Below are positions 45,061 to 55,016 of a DNA stretch of 64,000 nt, in pieces. Below the pieces are notes generated by a model. It saw only the letters and a list, made by a program, of their open reading frames with translations, made no database searches and was not told where the DNA came from. Position 1 is the stretch's first letter. Each line of letters starts with the position of its first letter. The position numbers were made by a program, and so were the translations under genes. Source of the stretch: Pyrinomonas sp040289685 (GTDB lineage: Bacteria > Acidobacteriota > Blastocatellia > Pyrinomonadales > Pyrinomonadaceae); the NCBI RefSeq assembly GCF_040289685.1, contig NZ_PSLQ01000001.1, positions 62,001-126,000 of the forward strand, in the 5' to 3' direction.

Positions 45061-46014
45061 TTAGCTGTTCTCCTTCAACCAATCGAGGAGTTCGCGGACG
45101 TTTCCCGTCGCAAGGGCGATCGAAGTATCGGCTGCGCCATAGTAAAGACGCAGCTCGCCTGTCTCCGTATCGTGAACGAAACCGCACGGGAAGACGACAT
45201 CGCCGACGTCACCGGTCCTCTCGTAAGGCTCATCAGGACCGAAGATCCACTCGTCGCCGCGGCGGATCACCTGCCGCGGATCATCGAGATCGAAGAGCGC
45301 CAAGCCCAATCGGTAAAGGCAGCCTGCGGGAGTCATGCGCACGCCGTGATAGATGACGAGCCACCCTTCGTTGGTTTCAATCGGCGGCGGACTCAAACCG
45401 ATCTTGTTAGCATCCCACCAGGCGCCGCGCCGCGCTTCCAACATCACCGTGTGATCTCCCCAGTGGCGCAGGTCGGGCGAGAAAGAGACCCACATATTGG
45501 CCTTGGTGTTTGGGAAGTTTGAAACGGGCCGGTGAATCAGCGCCCAACGCCCGTTGAAGCGGCGTGGGAAGAGCGCTGCATCCTTGTCTTCGGGCGGCAT
45601 CACAGCGCCTAACCGTTCGAAACTTCGGAAATCCACGGTGCGCGCTAACGACACGAGCGGTCCTGAAGTCGAATAGGAAGTGTAAGCGATGACGAACGAC
45701 TCAAGCTCCGGCACCCACGTGATGCGCGGGTCCTCGATGCCCCAAACCTCTTCCGGGTAATTTTGGGGATCGGGCAGCAACGTCGGCTCCGGATCGATCT
45801 GCCAATTCGAGATGCCGTCCGCAGAGCGCGCTGCTGTCAGGTGCGAAATGCCGCGCCGGTCCTCGACTCTCACGAGCAACAACGTTTCGCCTGAAGCGAG
45901 GCGTGTGGCCCCGGCGTTGAAGACGCTGTTGGCCGGATAGGGCCACATCTCTGCTGTCAGAATCGGATTCCCCTCGTAGCGGTGGAACAGTTCTTTGAAT
46001 TTGCTATTCTTCAT
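45061..46014 (-). CDS. GH130-family beta-mannoside phosphorylase/hydrolase
   Basis: About 317 residues with the five-bladed propeller signatures of GH130: NPILTAEMWPYPANSVFNAGA (about 15-35), VRVEDRRGISHL, GIEDPRITW with the catalytic Asp, and the later GPDEPYERTGDVGDVVFPCG. GH130 enzymes phosphorolyse or hydrolyse beta-mannosides (for example beta-1,4-mannooligosaccharides), usually releasing mannose-1-phosphate. There is no signal peptide. The start at 46014 has AAAGGAAAG before it. It lies between the GT4-toroid and GT4-cupin genes, suggesting that the same glycan is both built and recycled here. Confidence 0.9.
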   Translation of the reverse strand: MKNSKFKELFHRYEGNPILTAEMWPYPANSVFNAGATRLASGETLLLVRVEDRRGISHLTAARSADGISNWQIDPEPTLLPDPQNYPEEVWGIEDPRITWVPELESFVIAYTSYSTSGPLVSLARTVDFRSFERLGAVMPPEDKDAALFPRRFNGRWALIHRPVSNFPNTKANMWVSFSPDLRHWGDHTVMLEARRGAWWDANKIGLSPPPIETNEGWLVIYHGVRMTPAGCLYRLGLALFDLDDPRQVIRRGDEWIFGPDEPYERTGDVGDVVFPCGFVHDTETGELRLYYGAADTSIALATGNVRELLDWLKENS

Positions 46015-46278
46015 CTTTCCTTTCTTCCCGGATCGCAAACGAAATTGTCATCCAACATCCCCTTGAAGGGTAAAGATAGGTTCGATGCAGCTCTTTTTCC
46101 TCGAAAAGCCCGACCCTCTCCGAGAAAGAGGACGGCTCTTCGGGCGAAGCCTTGCCTCGGAAAGCTCTTCCGTCGGGGGCGAGGCTGTTCGAAGATCGCT
46201 GTTCAGGCAAGCCGATGCCACACCACGCCTTGGCCGAGCGTGCGCGGCTCCGCTTTGTGAGGGCTTTCGGCGTCATCC

Positions 46279-48756
46279 TCAATCGGAACTTTCGCTTCGG
46301 TCACTCGTGGCAGCGGCTTCGAGCGGAGCGGGCAGCGCTGCCGAAACCGATGCGGCAGCGGCGATCTCCAATTTCTTTTCGCGCAACCGCGCTGCAGCCA
46401 GCAATCCAAGCAAGCAGCAGATGACCGATTCGGCTCCTTGGTTCAGGCTCGGCCCTTGCGGATCGAGACCATCCGAGCAAGCGCCCGTGACCAAATCGTA
46501 CAGGCGTGCGCCGAGCCGATTGCGTCCGAGCAACCACTCGACCGCCGCGCGCGCCATCTCTAGGTAGTAACTCCTTTCGGTGATCTCGTAGGCCACGGCG
46601 CACGCTTCAGCCGTGTAACCTGCCTCTATTGGTTGCTGTCCAAAGGTCGCGCGTTCGCCGCCGCGCCGATACCAGCCTTGATTTCCAACGAAATCGAATT
46701 GCCCGCCCGAATAGGTCTGCTCCAGCAAGAAATCGAGCGATTCGAGGCCGATGCGCAAGAACCGCTCCTCGCCCGTCGCTTGATAAGCGAGCAACATGGC
46801 TTGTGCCGGTTTGGCGTTGGCGTAGGTCAACTCGTCGCCGAACCACCGCCAGTCATCGGCGCGCGCCGATTCGTAGATCGATGCCAAACGGCAGGCCAGT
46901 TCGTCGAGCTTGCGCCGCACCAGCGCCGCTCCGTCGTAACGTTGCAAGAAGGCGTGCAAGCCGCAGATCGCGTACCCGATGGCACGCGGGTGCTGCATAT
47001 CGAGCGCCTCGAGCGAGCGCTCGAACATCTCACGCGCGAGCGCGCGCATTCCCTCGGTCGGCCCCAAGGAGACGGCCATGCCGACGCCCCAGAGCGCGCG
47101 CCCCAAGGTGTCTTCGCTGCCCACTTCATCCGTAAACCGCCGCGCGTAGTTCATGAAGTTATGGAAGCGCCCATCGGGGCACTGCGCCAGTTGCAGAAAA
47201 CTCAGGTAGGTCGTGGCGAGCTTCAGCGCCGTCGGATCCTCGAAGTTGCGGTAGTGCATCAGCGTGACCACCAGCGCGCGCCCGGCATCGTCGGTCGAAT
47301 AGCCAAAGCGACGATCCGGTATGCCATAAGTCGCGTGTTGAATCAAGCCCGTATCGTCGGTCAGACGCACGAGGTGGTCCAGCTTGATCTCAGGCACATC
47401 CAAGCTCGCCCGCAAGAGGGGCAGCGTCGCCGTCGCCCGCCCTTGATATTCAGCCACCGTTTGCCGGAAAAGCTCTATGTAGGCGCGTCCGACTTCGGGC
47501 CACGTCATCTGCCGCCCGAACTTGTAGGCGCGCTTGCGCATTTGATGGCGCATCGCTTCGTTTTCGATCAACCGAATGATGGTGCGCGCCAGCGCCTTGG
47601 AATCTCCGAACGGGACCAGCTTGCCGCGCCCGTTGGCGAGCAACTCTTCGGCGTACAAGTAGGGCGTTGAGACCACAGCCTTGCCCATGCCGACGGCATA
47701 GGCGAGCGTTCCGCTGACGATCTGATCGCGCGATTGGTACGGAGTGACGTAGATGTCGCACGCGCCTAGAAATTCGCGCAGCTCATCGTCATCAACGTAA
47801 CGATCGTAGAAGATAACGTAATCTTCCAAGCCGAGTTCGCGCACGCGCCGCTTCAGCATCAAACGGTACTCTTCGCCGTCGCGGCGTTTCACTTCCGGAT
47901 GCGTCGCGCCGAGAACGATATAGACCACTTCAGGATGCGCCTGCACGATCTCCGGCAGAGCATCGAGCATCATCTCGATGCCTTTGTTGCGGCTGAGCAG
48001 GCCGAAAGTGAGCAAAACGAAGCGTCCCTCGACGCCGAATTTATCTTTGTAGTAATTCGGATCGACGAACGGCACATCGGGCACGCCGTGATGAATGAGC
48101 GCGACCTTCTCTTCGCTGATGCCGTAAACGTCGCGCAGCAATCGAATCGCGCGGCTGTTAAGCACCACGAGCCGATCCGAAGCGTTGGCAACGCGAATGA
48201 GCGAGACGCGATAGCCCGGCAAAGGCTCGCTCAACACGGTGTGCAACGTCGTCACCACCGGTTTGTTCAGGTTCTTGAGCAGTTCGAGAATATACCGCCC
48301 TTCTGGGCCACCGAAGATGCCGAACTCGTGTTGCACGCAGACGATGTTGGCCCCCGAAAAGTTGATGTACTCGGCGGCGAGACGATAATCGTTCAGTTGA
48401 TTTTGCCTGATCTCGAAGACAACCTCCGGCGGATATTTGTAGCTGTTCGGCGGATTCGTCATCGCGATGACGAACGATTCCACGTTGTCGGAGGTCTGGC
48501 AAATGGATTCGCGCAGATCACGCGTGAAAGTCCCGATGCCGCACTCGCGCGGAGGGTACGTGCCGATCAAACAGACTTTGAGAGGTCGTTCACCAAGTTC
48601 TTTTTCGGTCGACGCGGGCGCACGACCGCGTCGCTGGAGCGCAAGGCTCGGCGTATTGGCGCTCTCTTCCAGTCGCTCTCTGGCAAGCCGCGCGCGCTCG
48701 GCCTCTTTCTCCGCCGAATTCGTTGCACGTTGATCTCCGGTGACTTTCACCTTCAT
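46279..48756 (-). CDS. GT4 glycosyltransferase fused to an (alpha/alpha) toroid domain
   Basis: An 825-residue bifunctional protein. After a charged N-terminus (1-55) comes a GT-B/GT4 transferase (about 58-430; CLIGTYPPRECGIGTFTRDL acceptor-side loop, LLTFGLLSRNKGIEMMLDAL, and the DELREFLGACDIYVTPYQSRDQ donor region). The C-terminal part (about 455-800) is a helical toroid with repeats such as DTLGRALWGVGMAVSLGPTE and AIGYAICGLHAFLQRYDGAAL, resembling trehalase/GlcNAc-epimerase-type six-hairpin glycosidase domains. No signal peptide. GGGGGAG lies before the ATG. It is the first gene of the glycan locus; the donor and acceptor are unknown. Confidence 0.85.
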   Translation of the reverse strand: MKVKVTGDQRATNSAEKEAERARLARERLEESANTPSLALQRRGRAPASTEKELGERPLKVCLIGTYPPRECGIGTFTRDLRESICQTSDNVESFVIAMTNPPNSYKYPPEVVFEIRQNQLNDYRLAAEYINFSGANIVCVQHEFGIFGGPEGRYILELLKNLNKPVVTTLHTVLSEPLPGYRVSLIRVANASDRLVVLNSRAIRLLRDVYGISEEKVALIHHGVPDVPFVDPNYYKDKFGVEGRFVLLTFGLLSRNKGIEMMLDALPEIVQAHPEVVYIVLGATHPEVKRRDGEEYRLMLKRRVRELGLEDYVIFYDRYVDDDELREFLGACDIYVTPYQSRDQIVSGTLAYAVGMGKAVVSTPYLYAEELLANGRGKLVPFGDSKALARTIIRLIENEAMRHQMRKRAYKFGRQMTWPEVGRAYIELFRQTVAEYQGRATATLPLLRASLDVPEIKLDHLVRLTDDTGLIQHATYGIPDRRFGYSTDDAGRALVVTLMHYRNFEDPTALKLATTYLSFLQLAQCPDGRFHNFMNYARRFTDEVGSEDTLGRALWGVGMAVSLGPTEGMRALAREMFERSLEALDMQHPRAIGYAICGLHAFLQRYDGAALVRRKLDELACRLASIYESARADDWRWFGDELTYANAKPAQAMLLAYQATGEERFLRIGLESLDFLLEQTYSGGQFDFVGNQGWYRRGGERATFGQQPIEAGYTAEACAVAYEITERSYYLEMARAAVEWLLGRNRLGARLYDLVTGACSDGLDPQGPSLNQGAESVICCLLGLLAAARLREKKLEIAAAASVSAALPAPLEAAATSDRSESSD

Positions 48757-49430
48757 GCTCCCCCTTTTTCGCTTTCGATGGTGAGCGCATGAACTTCAGC
48801 GCTCGGATTGGCACTCTATACTACAAGCGTCGATCGTAAAGAATCACCGAAACATATTAACCGTTCGACGGCGAAGCTTTCAACAAGGGGGTCGCTCGCG
48901 TAAAGAAGCCCGCGTTTTTTGACTTTCAATTCGCCCACGCTGTTCACCACCCCCAAAGCGCCTCGTGATTTTGCCGACCGACTTTCGATTCACATGCAGC
49001 GCTCGCCGCGCAAAAAGGAGTGGAGATCCGCACCGCGCTTGAAGAGATCGCGTCGATGCGCCCGCGACCTCTCTGCACTTAAAAACGTGCGCGGAAAGGC
49101 GACGGGCAGCGACCATCCATTCTCAAACTTCCGACGCAAACAGCGCGCAAACTATCGGTGAGGCGAAACTGAAATCGAACGACCGAAATGCGCTAAGGAA
49201 GATGTCTGGCGATTGAATGGCGACTCGAAAGCCAGTTGAAACCAACCAACACAAGCACAGAGCAAGACGGGCCTCGAATCTCCAACGAGGGAAAGAACGC
49301 GGGAGCACATCGAGCGGCGCACTGCATCAGCGACGCGGCGCTCAGCCCACCGTCGGGATCACAAGCGACCAGCCTGAGTGCGGGTATCGTACCATCGTTT
49401 GATCCGTTCATCTGAGCGAAAGATCGTCGT
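48757..49430. other. Intergenic region upstream of the glycan locus
   Basis: About 670 bp between the GT4-toroid gene and comEC (both minus strand). A minus-strand TATAGA box at 48815-48820 is a weak promoter candidate for the glycan locus, about 60 bp before its first start. The rest shows no coding frame with a ribosome site, and no other structure that I recognise. Confidence 0.45.
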
Positions 49431-52094
49431 TCAACGAACGGACCGCTCGACCGACAACCTTTCGCCATCCGACTGCACGCTGATCATTCCGCTTTCCGCC
49501 GTCGTCAAGACTTGCGCGCCTGCGTCGCGCCACCTTTGAACGACCTCTTCATGTGGGTGGCCGAAAGGAGAATGCTTACCGACGCAGATGATGGCGAAAG
49601 ACGGGCGCGTGCGTGCGACGAATTCTTGAACGGAAGAGGTGCGGCTGCCATGATGCGCGACTTTGATGACGTCGCACGGCAAACTGTCCGCCGATGTTTG
49701 AACCAAACGCCTTTCCACCTCGCCGTCTATGTCACCGGTCAAAAGAACCGCGTGCGCGCCGTACCGAATGCGCAACACGAGCGACCGCTGATTATCTTCG
49801 AGCGATGAGCTTTCCGCTGGCGGCCAAAGGACGTCGAATGTGACGCCTTGGCCGCGCAGCGCGTCGCCGCGTTCGAGCTTTTCGAGCGGCACGTTGCGCG
49901 CGCGCAGAACCTCGGCGAACCGCATGAAATTCGGACTGGCCCAGTCAAACGTGGCGACCAACGCCGCACGCACGCGAAACAGCCGCGCGACATCGATCAA
50001 TCCGCCGATGTGATCGGCATCCGAATGAGTCACGATGAGGTAGTCGAGGCGATCCAATCCGCGCCACCAGAGATGCTCCGCCACGATGCGCTCGCCTATG
50101 GGACGCGCGTCCGGCTCGAAAAAGTCCGGTTCGTCTTCCTCTTCAGCGCGGCGCGGTTCCCCACCGCCATCGACGAGAAGCGTCGTCCCATTGGGCAGCG
50201 TGATGAGCGTTGCATCGCCTTGCCCGACGTCGAGGAAATCGAGGTGCAGCAGTCCATCCGCCGGGCGTGCGCTTCCCGGATGAGCGATCATCAACCATGC
50301 TAGGATCGAAAGCAGCAACGCGCTGGACGCAGCGCCGCCTCGCTCTCCTTCTCGCAGATTGGCATGATTTCTGTTGACTGACCAGAGGAGCAGGAGAAAA
50401 GCGGCGTAGTAAAGCGCGTAAACCACCGCGCGCCAGCCAGAATAAGTCGGCACGCGCACCGCAGCGAGACCCAAGTTTGAGAACGGCTCGACCATCGCCG
50501 TCAACGCATGGACCAGCCACGCGCCCGTTTCCACCGACCACTTCACCACGGATCCATTCGCCGACGAGAACAACAGCGCACACAATCCACATAAACCCAA
50601 CAGCGCGAGCAACGGACCGGCGATGATGTTCAAGAGCAACCCAGCGATGGAGATCCGATGAAAGTAGAGCACCTGCACAGGGACGAGCGCCATCTGGGTC
50701 GAGAGCGAGACGACCACGGCCACCGCCGCATAACGCAGCGGACGTTGCAGACCTAGACGTTCAAGCCAAGAAGCTACGGGCGTTTTGAACAAGCGGTAAC
50801 TGTAAGGCACACGTGACATCTCGCGCCGCCACTGGCGTTCGCTCCAAAAGAGCGCTTCGGACAGGAGACGAAACCAACGCGCGCATTCCGGCGGACAAGG
50901 AGTCGCGCGCGTCGGATGCCATTGCCCGACCGCCCGCATTCTTTCGCAAACGGGCCACGCCAAGGCGACGATGGCGAGAACAGAAAGAAAGGTCAAGTGA
51001 AAAGACCAGTCGAATAGAGTGCGCGGGTTCCACACAAACAACGCGAGCGTCGCGCCGCCGAGCGCGTTGAGCGAAGGGGCGCGACGCTGGACCACAGGCC
51101 CGAAGCTCACGAAAGTCCACATCAACGCTGCACGCGCGACAGGCACGTCGAATCCGACCAACAGCGCGTAGCCCCAAACGACGACGTTGGTCAACGAGAA
51201 CCGCAGGATTAAATTGCGCGTCAGCCGACGTAGAAGGAGCAACGTGAAGCCGCCGATAAAGGCGATGTGCGAGCCGCTGATGACGAGCAGATGAAAGATG
51301 CCGCCTTCGCGAAAAGCTTCGCCCACTTCGCGCGAAATGGAATATCTTTCGCCGAGCGTCATCGCTTTGATGACGCCAGCGGTCCGCACCTCGAAGGTCG
51401 CATCCAGACTTCGTGCGAGCTGCGTCCGGCGCTCCTCCAACCAACGAAGCGGGCTGAACACGCGCTCATCGCCCAAACGCTCAATGAGCAAAGGGCTTTT
51501 GATCGTGCCCCAAGCTTCGATGCCAAAACGCCGCGCCCAATCGAGACGGGATTCGACGCCCGGATTGCGCGCCCCCTCTTCGCGCTTTAAACGCACCAGC
51601 ACGCGAAAGCGCGTTCCGTAGCCGAGGGCCAGCGCATGGTAGTCGTTGCGCGACTCCTCATCGCGCAGAGGGAGAAACAGCTCGACCCTGCCCTCGATCT
51701 CCTTTTCTCGTTCCCTGTGGATGATTCGCTTCGCGTCGGCGCGCAACCGCACACCGTCAGGCGTATGCTCCGGCGCACGCACGAGCACGGCTTCGAGCGT
51801 GACCGGATCATTTGATTTGATGGCTCCCGCATCGTAGAGCGTCCCAAGCTTTCGATCATAAGCCGTTTCTTCGAGATGCCATAAAACGACGCCGATGCAA
51901 GCATAGGCGAGCATCACGGCGACGGTTGCAGACATCGCTCGACCGCGCATCAAGAAGGCGGACGCCATCGCGACAACGCACCCCCCAAGCGCGATGGTTG
52001 AGGTGATGAATGGAGCACACAAGATACCGACCGCTAAAGCAGCAGCGAGCCAAATCAGCGGGTGAGGATTGAAGTTCGGCGAACGATGCTCCAT
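49431..52094 (-). CDS. comEC: DNA internalisation competence protein ComEC/Rec2
   Basis: About 887 residues. ComEC forms the inner-membrane channel for single-stranded DNA during natural transformation. Domain order: N-terminal membrane helices and an OB-fold-containing periplasmic part (about 30-230), the competence/Rec2 membrane domain (about 230-560; VGEAFREGGIFHLLVISGSHIAFIGG is the family core), and a C-terminal metallo-beta-lactamase domain (about 600-880) with DVGQGDATLITLPNGTTLLVDGG, HSDADHIGG and the VAHHGSRTS site. All parts are present, so it is full length. Start at 52094 (MEHRSPN); a longer frame to 52160 exists. No comEA is adjacent. Confidence 0.93.
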   Translation of the reverse strand: MEHRSPNFNPHPLIWLAAALAVGILCAPFITSTIALGGCVVAMASAFLMRGRAMSATVAVMLAYACIGVVLWHLEETAYDRKLGTLYDAGAIKSNDPVTLEAVLVRAPEHTPDGVRLRADAKRIIHREREKEIEGRVELFLPLRDEESRNDYHALALGYGTRFRVLVRLKREEGARNPGVESRLDWARRFGIEAWGTIKSPLLIERLGDERVFSPLRWLEERRTQLARSLDATFEVRTAGVIKAMTLGERYSISREVGEAFREGGIFHLLVISGSHIAFIGGFTLLLLRRLTRNLILRFSLTNVVVWGYALLVGFDVPVARAALMWTFVSFGPVVQRRAPSLNALGGATLALFVWNPRTLFDWSFHLTFLSVLAIVALAWPVCERMRAVGQWHPTRATPCPPECARWFRLLSEALFWSERQWRREMSRVPYSYRLFKTPVASWLERLGLQRPLRYAAVAVVVSLSTQMALVPVQVLYFHRISIAGLLLNIIAGPLLALLGLCGLCALLFSSANGSVVKWSVETGAWLVHALTAMVEPFSNLGLAAVRVPTYSGWRAVVYALYYAAFLLLLWSVNRNHANLREGERGGAASSALLLSILAWLMIAHPGSARPADGLLHLDFLDVGQGDATLITLPNGTTLLVDGGGEPRRAEEEDEPDFFEPDARPIGERIVAEHLWWRGLDRLDYLIVTHSDADHIGGLIDVARLFRVRAALVATFDWASPNFMRFAEVLRARNVPLEKLERGDALRGQGVTFDVLWPPAESSSLEDNQRSLVLRIRYGAHAVLLTGDIDGEVERRLVQTSADSLPCDVIKVAHHGSRTSSVQEFVARTRPSFAIICVGKHSPFGHPHEEVVQRWRDAGAQVLTTAESGMISVQSDGERLSVERSVR

Positions 52095-52222
52095 AAGAAG
52101 CAACACGGATTCTCCCGTATGCAAGGCGCGTTCAGAATCTTTCCCGCCGACGGATCCCACCTTTCTGAGCGCGCCGGAGAGGTGGGGCTGTCAGCGCTTG
52201 CGTCCGCGCGATGAGGGCAAGC

Positions 52223-53869
52223 TCATCTTTTCGCGCGCACGACGAAGAGCGCCACCTGACCGTTGTCGCCGATCTTCTCGGCCCGCAAGCGCGCGTCCTC
52301 GTTTAACTGATGCGCATGCTCTGTTGGAACGAAGACGAGCGCCGGTCCGCCATGCGCAGCCGCGATGTCAGCGACTTGAAAAGTCCCTTCGAGTTTCAGC
52401 GGTTCGCCGCGTTCATCGTAAACGATTCTTCCCGCACCGTAGAACTCAGCCGTTCGTTCCACTGTGTGCAGGTTGAGGATCGGAGCCTGACCGAAGCCAA
52501 GCGCGTCAGCGCGCCGCAGCAGATCGCGGGTCGAATGGCGCAGCGCAACGCTTTCAGCAGCGCACAAGGAGATCAAAAAGATCGAAGCGAGCACAGCTCC
52601 GCCCGTCCACCAAACATCCAGCGAGCGAAATCGAGCCACGAGCAGCGAACGCACCCCCACCAAAACCAAAACGACGGCGACCAGTCCGGCACATAAAAAG
52701 CTCGTTCGCTCCACGCGCACGGCGTAGATGGTTCCGCCAACGCCTAGTGCGATGAAAAGGAGGCCAAGCGCAACAGCGATCCAACGTCCGCCATCGGCGC
52801 GCCGCGATCTTTCAGCCAGATGAAGGCCAACGAGAACGGCTGCCCCCGGCAACGAGGGCAAGACGTATCCGGGGAGCTTGGAACCGGAGAAAGAGAAGAA
52901 GGCGATGGGCACGATCAACCAGAAGGCAGCGAACAACTTGGCGCGATCAACGACATCGCCGGTGCTACGATCCGTGCGGCGCAAAGCGACCAGAGCGGAG
53001 ACGAGCACGGGCGTCCACGGGAGAGTCAGCAACGCTATCACAGGCAAGTAGAAGTAGAAAGGCTGCGGATGGTGATACTTGTTCGAAAGGTAACGCGCGA
53101 AATGGTGCTGCAAGAAAAATTCATCTACGAAGAGCCAACCGTGACGCGCGATCACCGGTCCGTACCACAGAGCGGCGGTAGCCAGCGTGAGCGGCGCGCC
53201 CCACCACCAGCCCGAACGACGCGCCGTTTCGAGCAGTCGCCCTTGCATCAACGAGTAGAGGGAGATCACCCCCAGCGGCAAGGCGATGCCGACCAGTCCC
53301 TTGGCGAGCAGACCTAGCCCCAAAGCGACGTAGAAGCAACCGAGATAGAGCAGACGCCGTCTCTCTTCGAGGTCGGCGAGAAAGAAAGAGACGAGCGCCA
53401 ACGTGACCGTTGCGGTCAGCAACATGTCGAAACTGGCTCCGCGCGAAAAGACGATGGCGCCTAGACTTGTGGCGAAAACGAAGCCCGAAAATTCGCCTGC
53501 GCTTTTCAGGGTTTCGTCGCTTGCGCGCGCTATGCGCTGCCCGAGCCAGAAGATCATCAAGGCGGCGAACACTCCGGCGAGCGCTGATCCGAAGCGCGCG
53601 GCGAACTCTGAAACGCCGTAAAGGCGATAAGCGCCGATCATCAACCAGTAAAGAAGCGCCGGTTTTTCAAACCACGTGTGACCACCGAGCGTCGGCGTGA
53701 CGAAGTCGCCGCGCACGTACATCTCGCGCGCCACTTGGGCGTAGCGCGGCTCATCCGGTCCGACTAGCGGCATGCGTCCCAGACCGATGAAGTAGACGGC
53801 GCAGATCGCCGCCAGCGTCAACCAGAAGCGCAAGTTCGTTTTCGCTCGCAAAATCCGATCACCCAACAA
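52223..53869 (-). CDS. PMT/ArnT-type lipid-sugar glycosyltransferase
   Basis: A 548-residue integral membrane glycosyltransferase of the GT39/GT83 type that transfers a sugar from a polyprenyl-phosphate carrier to protein, lipid A or another envelope acceptor. Near the N-terminus is VGPDEPRYAQVAREMYVRGDFVTP (about 34-57), the ArnT family signature with the catalytic Asp, followed by GGHTWFEKPALLYWL. About 12 membrane helices follow and a C-terminal ~150-residue soluble domain. Whether the donor is L-Ara4N, mannose or another sugar cannot be told. It is divergent from the Gfo/Idh gene, about 125 bp apart. Confidence 0.85.
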   Translation of the reverse strand: MLGDRILRAKTNLRFWLTLAAICAVYFIGLGRMPLVGPDEPRYAQVAREMYVRGDFVTPTLGGHTWFEKPALLYWLMIGAYRLYGVSEFAARFGSALAGVFAALMIFWLGQRIARASDETLKSAGEFSGFVFATSLGAIVFSRGASFDMLLTATVTLALVSFFLADLEERRRLLYLGCFYVALGLGLLAKGLVGIALPLGVISLYSLMQGRLLETARRSGWWWGAPLTLATAALWYGPVIARHGWLFVDEFFLQHHFARYLSNKYHHPQPFYFYLPVIALLTLPWTPVLVSALVALRRTDRSTGDVVDRAKLFAAFWLIVPIAFFSFSGSKLPGYVLPSLPGAAVLVGLHLAERSRRADGGRWIAVALGLLFIALGVGGTIYAVRVERTSFLCAGLVAVVLVLVGVRSLLVARFRSLDVWWTGGAVLASIFLISLCAAESVALRHSTRDLLRRADALGFGQAPILNLHTVERTAEFYGAGRIVYDERGEPLKLEGTFQVADIAAAHGGPALVFVPTEHAHQLNEDARLRAEKIGDNGQVALFVVRAKR

Positions 53870-53994
53870 GGCGAAGTTCGTCCGCCGGGAAAGGTCGTTA
53901 CCCGCCTTGGTTCCGTGCGATTTGCGCGCTCGCGGGTTTTCCCTCTTCCGGTTTCGTGGTAATTTTGCTCGAAACCATCGAGCTTTGTCGAATC

Positions 53995-54975
53995 ATGTTG
54001 AGAACAGCGGTCATCGGTGTCGGTCATCTGGGGCGTCAACACGCGCGCATTCACGCAACGCTTGCCGGCCAAGGCAAGACGCGATTCGTCGCCGTCTGCG
54101 ACGTTCGCACCGAGATCGCGCAGCAGGCAGCACGCGAACGCGAAATCGAGTGGACCTCTGATTGGCGTCAGCTCATCGGGCGCGTTGACGCCGTCAGCTT
54201 GGCCGTGCCGACGGAAGTTCATTGCGAAATCGCCGTGCCGCTGCTCGAAGCCGGAATCCATGTGTTGGTGGAAAAGCCGATCGCGCGCACGCTTGAAGAG
54301 GCCGATCGCATGATCGCGGCTGCCGAACGAGGCGGGAGCGTGCTGCAGGTCGGCCACCTCGAACGCTTCAATCCGGCGCTCGTCGCGCTTCGCCCCCATG
54401 TGCGTGGACCGCTCTATTTCGAGATTCATCGCGTCGGTCAGTTCACGGCGCGTTCGCTCGACATCGACGTCGTGCTCGATCTGATGATTCACGATCTGGA
54501 TATCGTGCAATGGCTCGTCGGCGAAGAGACGGAAGTGACGGCCATCCACGCCGTTGGCATTCCCATCCTCACCAACCGCATCGACGCCGCCAACGCGCGA
54601 CTTGAGTTCGCTTCGGGAGCGGTCGCCAACATCACCGCCTCGCGCGTTGGAACGGAGAAGATTCGCAAAATGCGCTTCTTTCAACCACACGATTACATCG
54701 CGGTCGACTACGCCGCGCGCCGCGCCTCGATCAGCAACCTCGCGCCAGCGAGCGCCGAGAGGATGTGGCCCGGCGTCAACACCAAACACCTTGAAGTGGC
54801 GGACGTCGAGCCGCTGCGCGCTGAGATCGAAGCCTTCGTCCACGCGGCAGAACGACGCTTGCCCGCGCCCGTTTCAGGAGTCGACGGCAGACGGGCGCTG
54901 GCGCTGGCGCTTCGCGCGCTTGAAAGCATTCACGCGCACGCCGCGCGCGCCGGCGTGTCGCTCGGAACCGACTGA
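53995..54975 (+). CDS. Gfo/Idh/MocA-family NAD(P)-dependent oxidoreductase
   Basis: A 326-residue sugar or nucleotide-sugar dehydrogenase. The Rossmann motif TAVIGVGHLGRQHARIHATL is at 4-23, and HVLVEKPIARTLEEADRM (about 90) is the family's Glu-Lys-Pro signature; the second half has HDLDIVQWLVG. Relatives include UDP-GlcNAc 3-dehydrogenase (GnnA) of lipid A biosynthesis and inositol dehydrogenases; a GnnA role is possible but no GnnB or lpx gene is nearby. The start at 53995 (MLRTAVIG) is preferred over the upstream ATG at 53956, whose extra residues are not family-like. The serine hydrolase gene follows 41 bp later. Confidence 0.85.
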   Translation: MLRTAVIGVGHLGRQHARIHATLAGQGKTRFVAVCDVRTEIAQQAAREREIEWTSDWRQLIGRVDAVSLAVPTEVHCEIAVPLLEAGIHVLVEKPIARTLEEADRMIAAAERGGSVLQVGHLERFNPALVALRPHVRGPLYFEIHRVGQFTARSLDIDVVLDLMIHDLDIVQWLVGEETEVTAIHAVGIPILTNRIDAANARLEFASGAVANITASRVGTEKIRKMRFFQPHDYIAVDYAARRASISNLAPASAERMWPGVNTKHLEVADVEPLRAEIEAFVHAAERRLPAPVSGVDGRRALALALRALESIHAHAARAGVSLGTD

Positions 54976-55016
54976 GAACGAACCGCTGAGCCGCCTCGGC
55001 ACAAGACGCGCCAGCG

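Noticed and set aside
46633..48792. Long plus-strand frames across the GT4-toroid gene
   Set aside because: They run antisense to a gene with strong family signatures and carry no motif, signal or ribosome site of their own.
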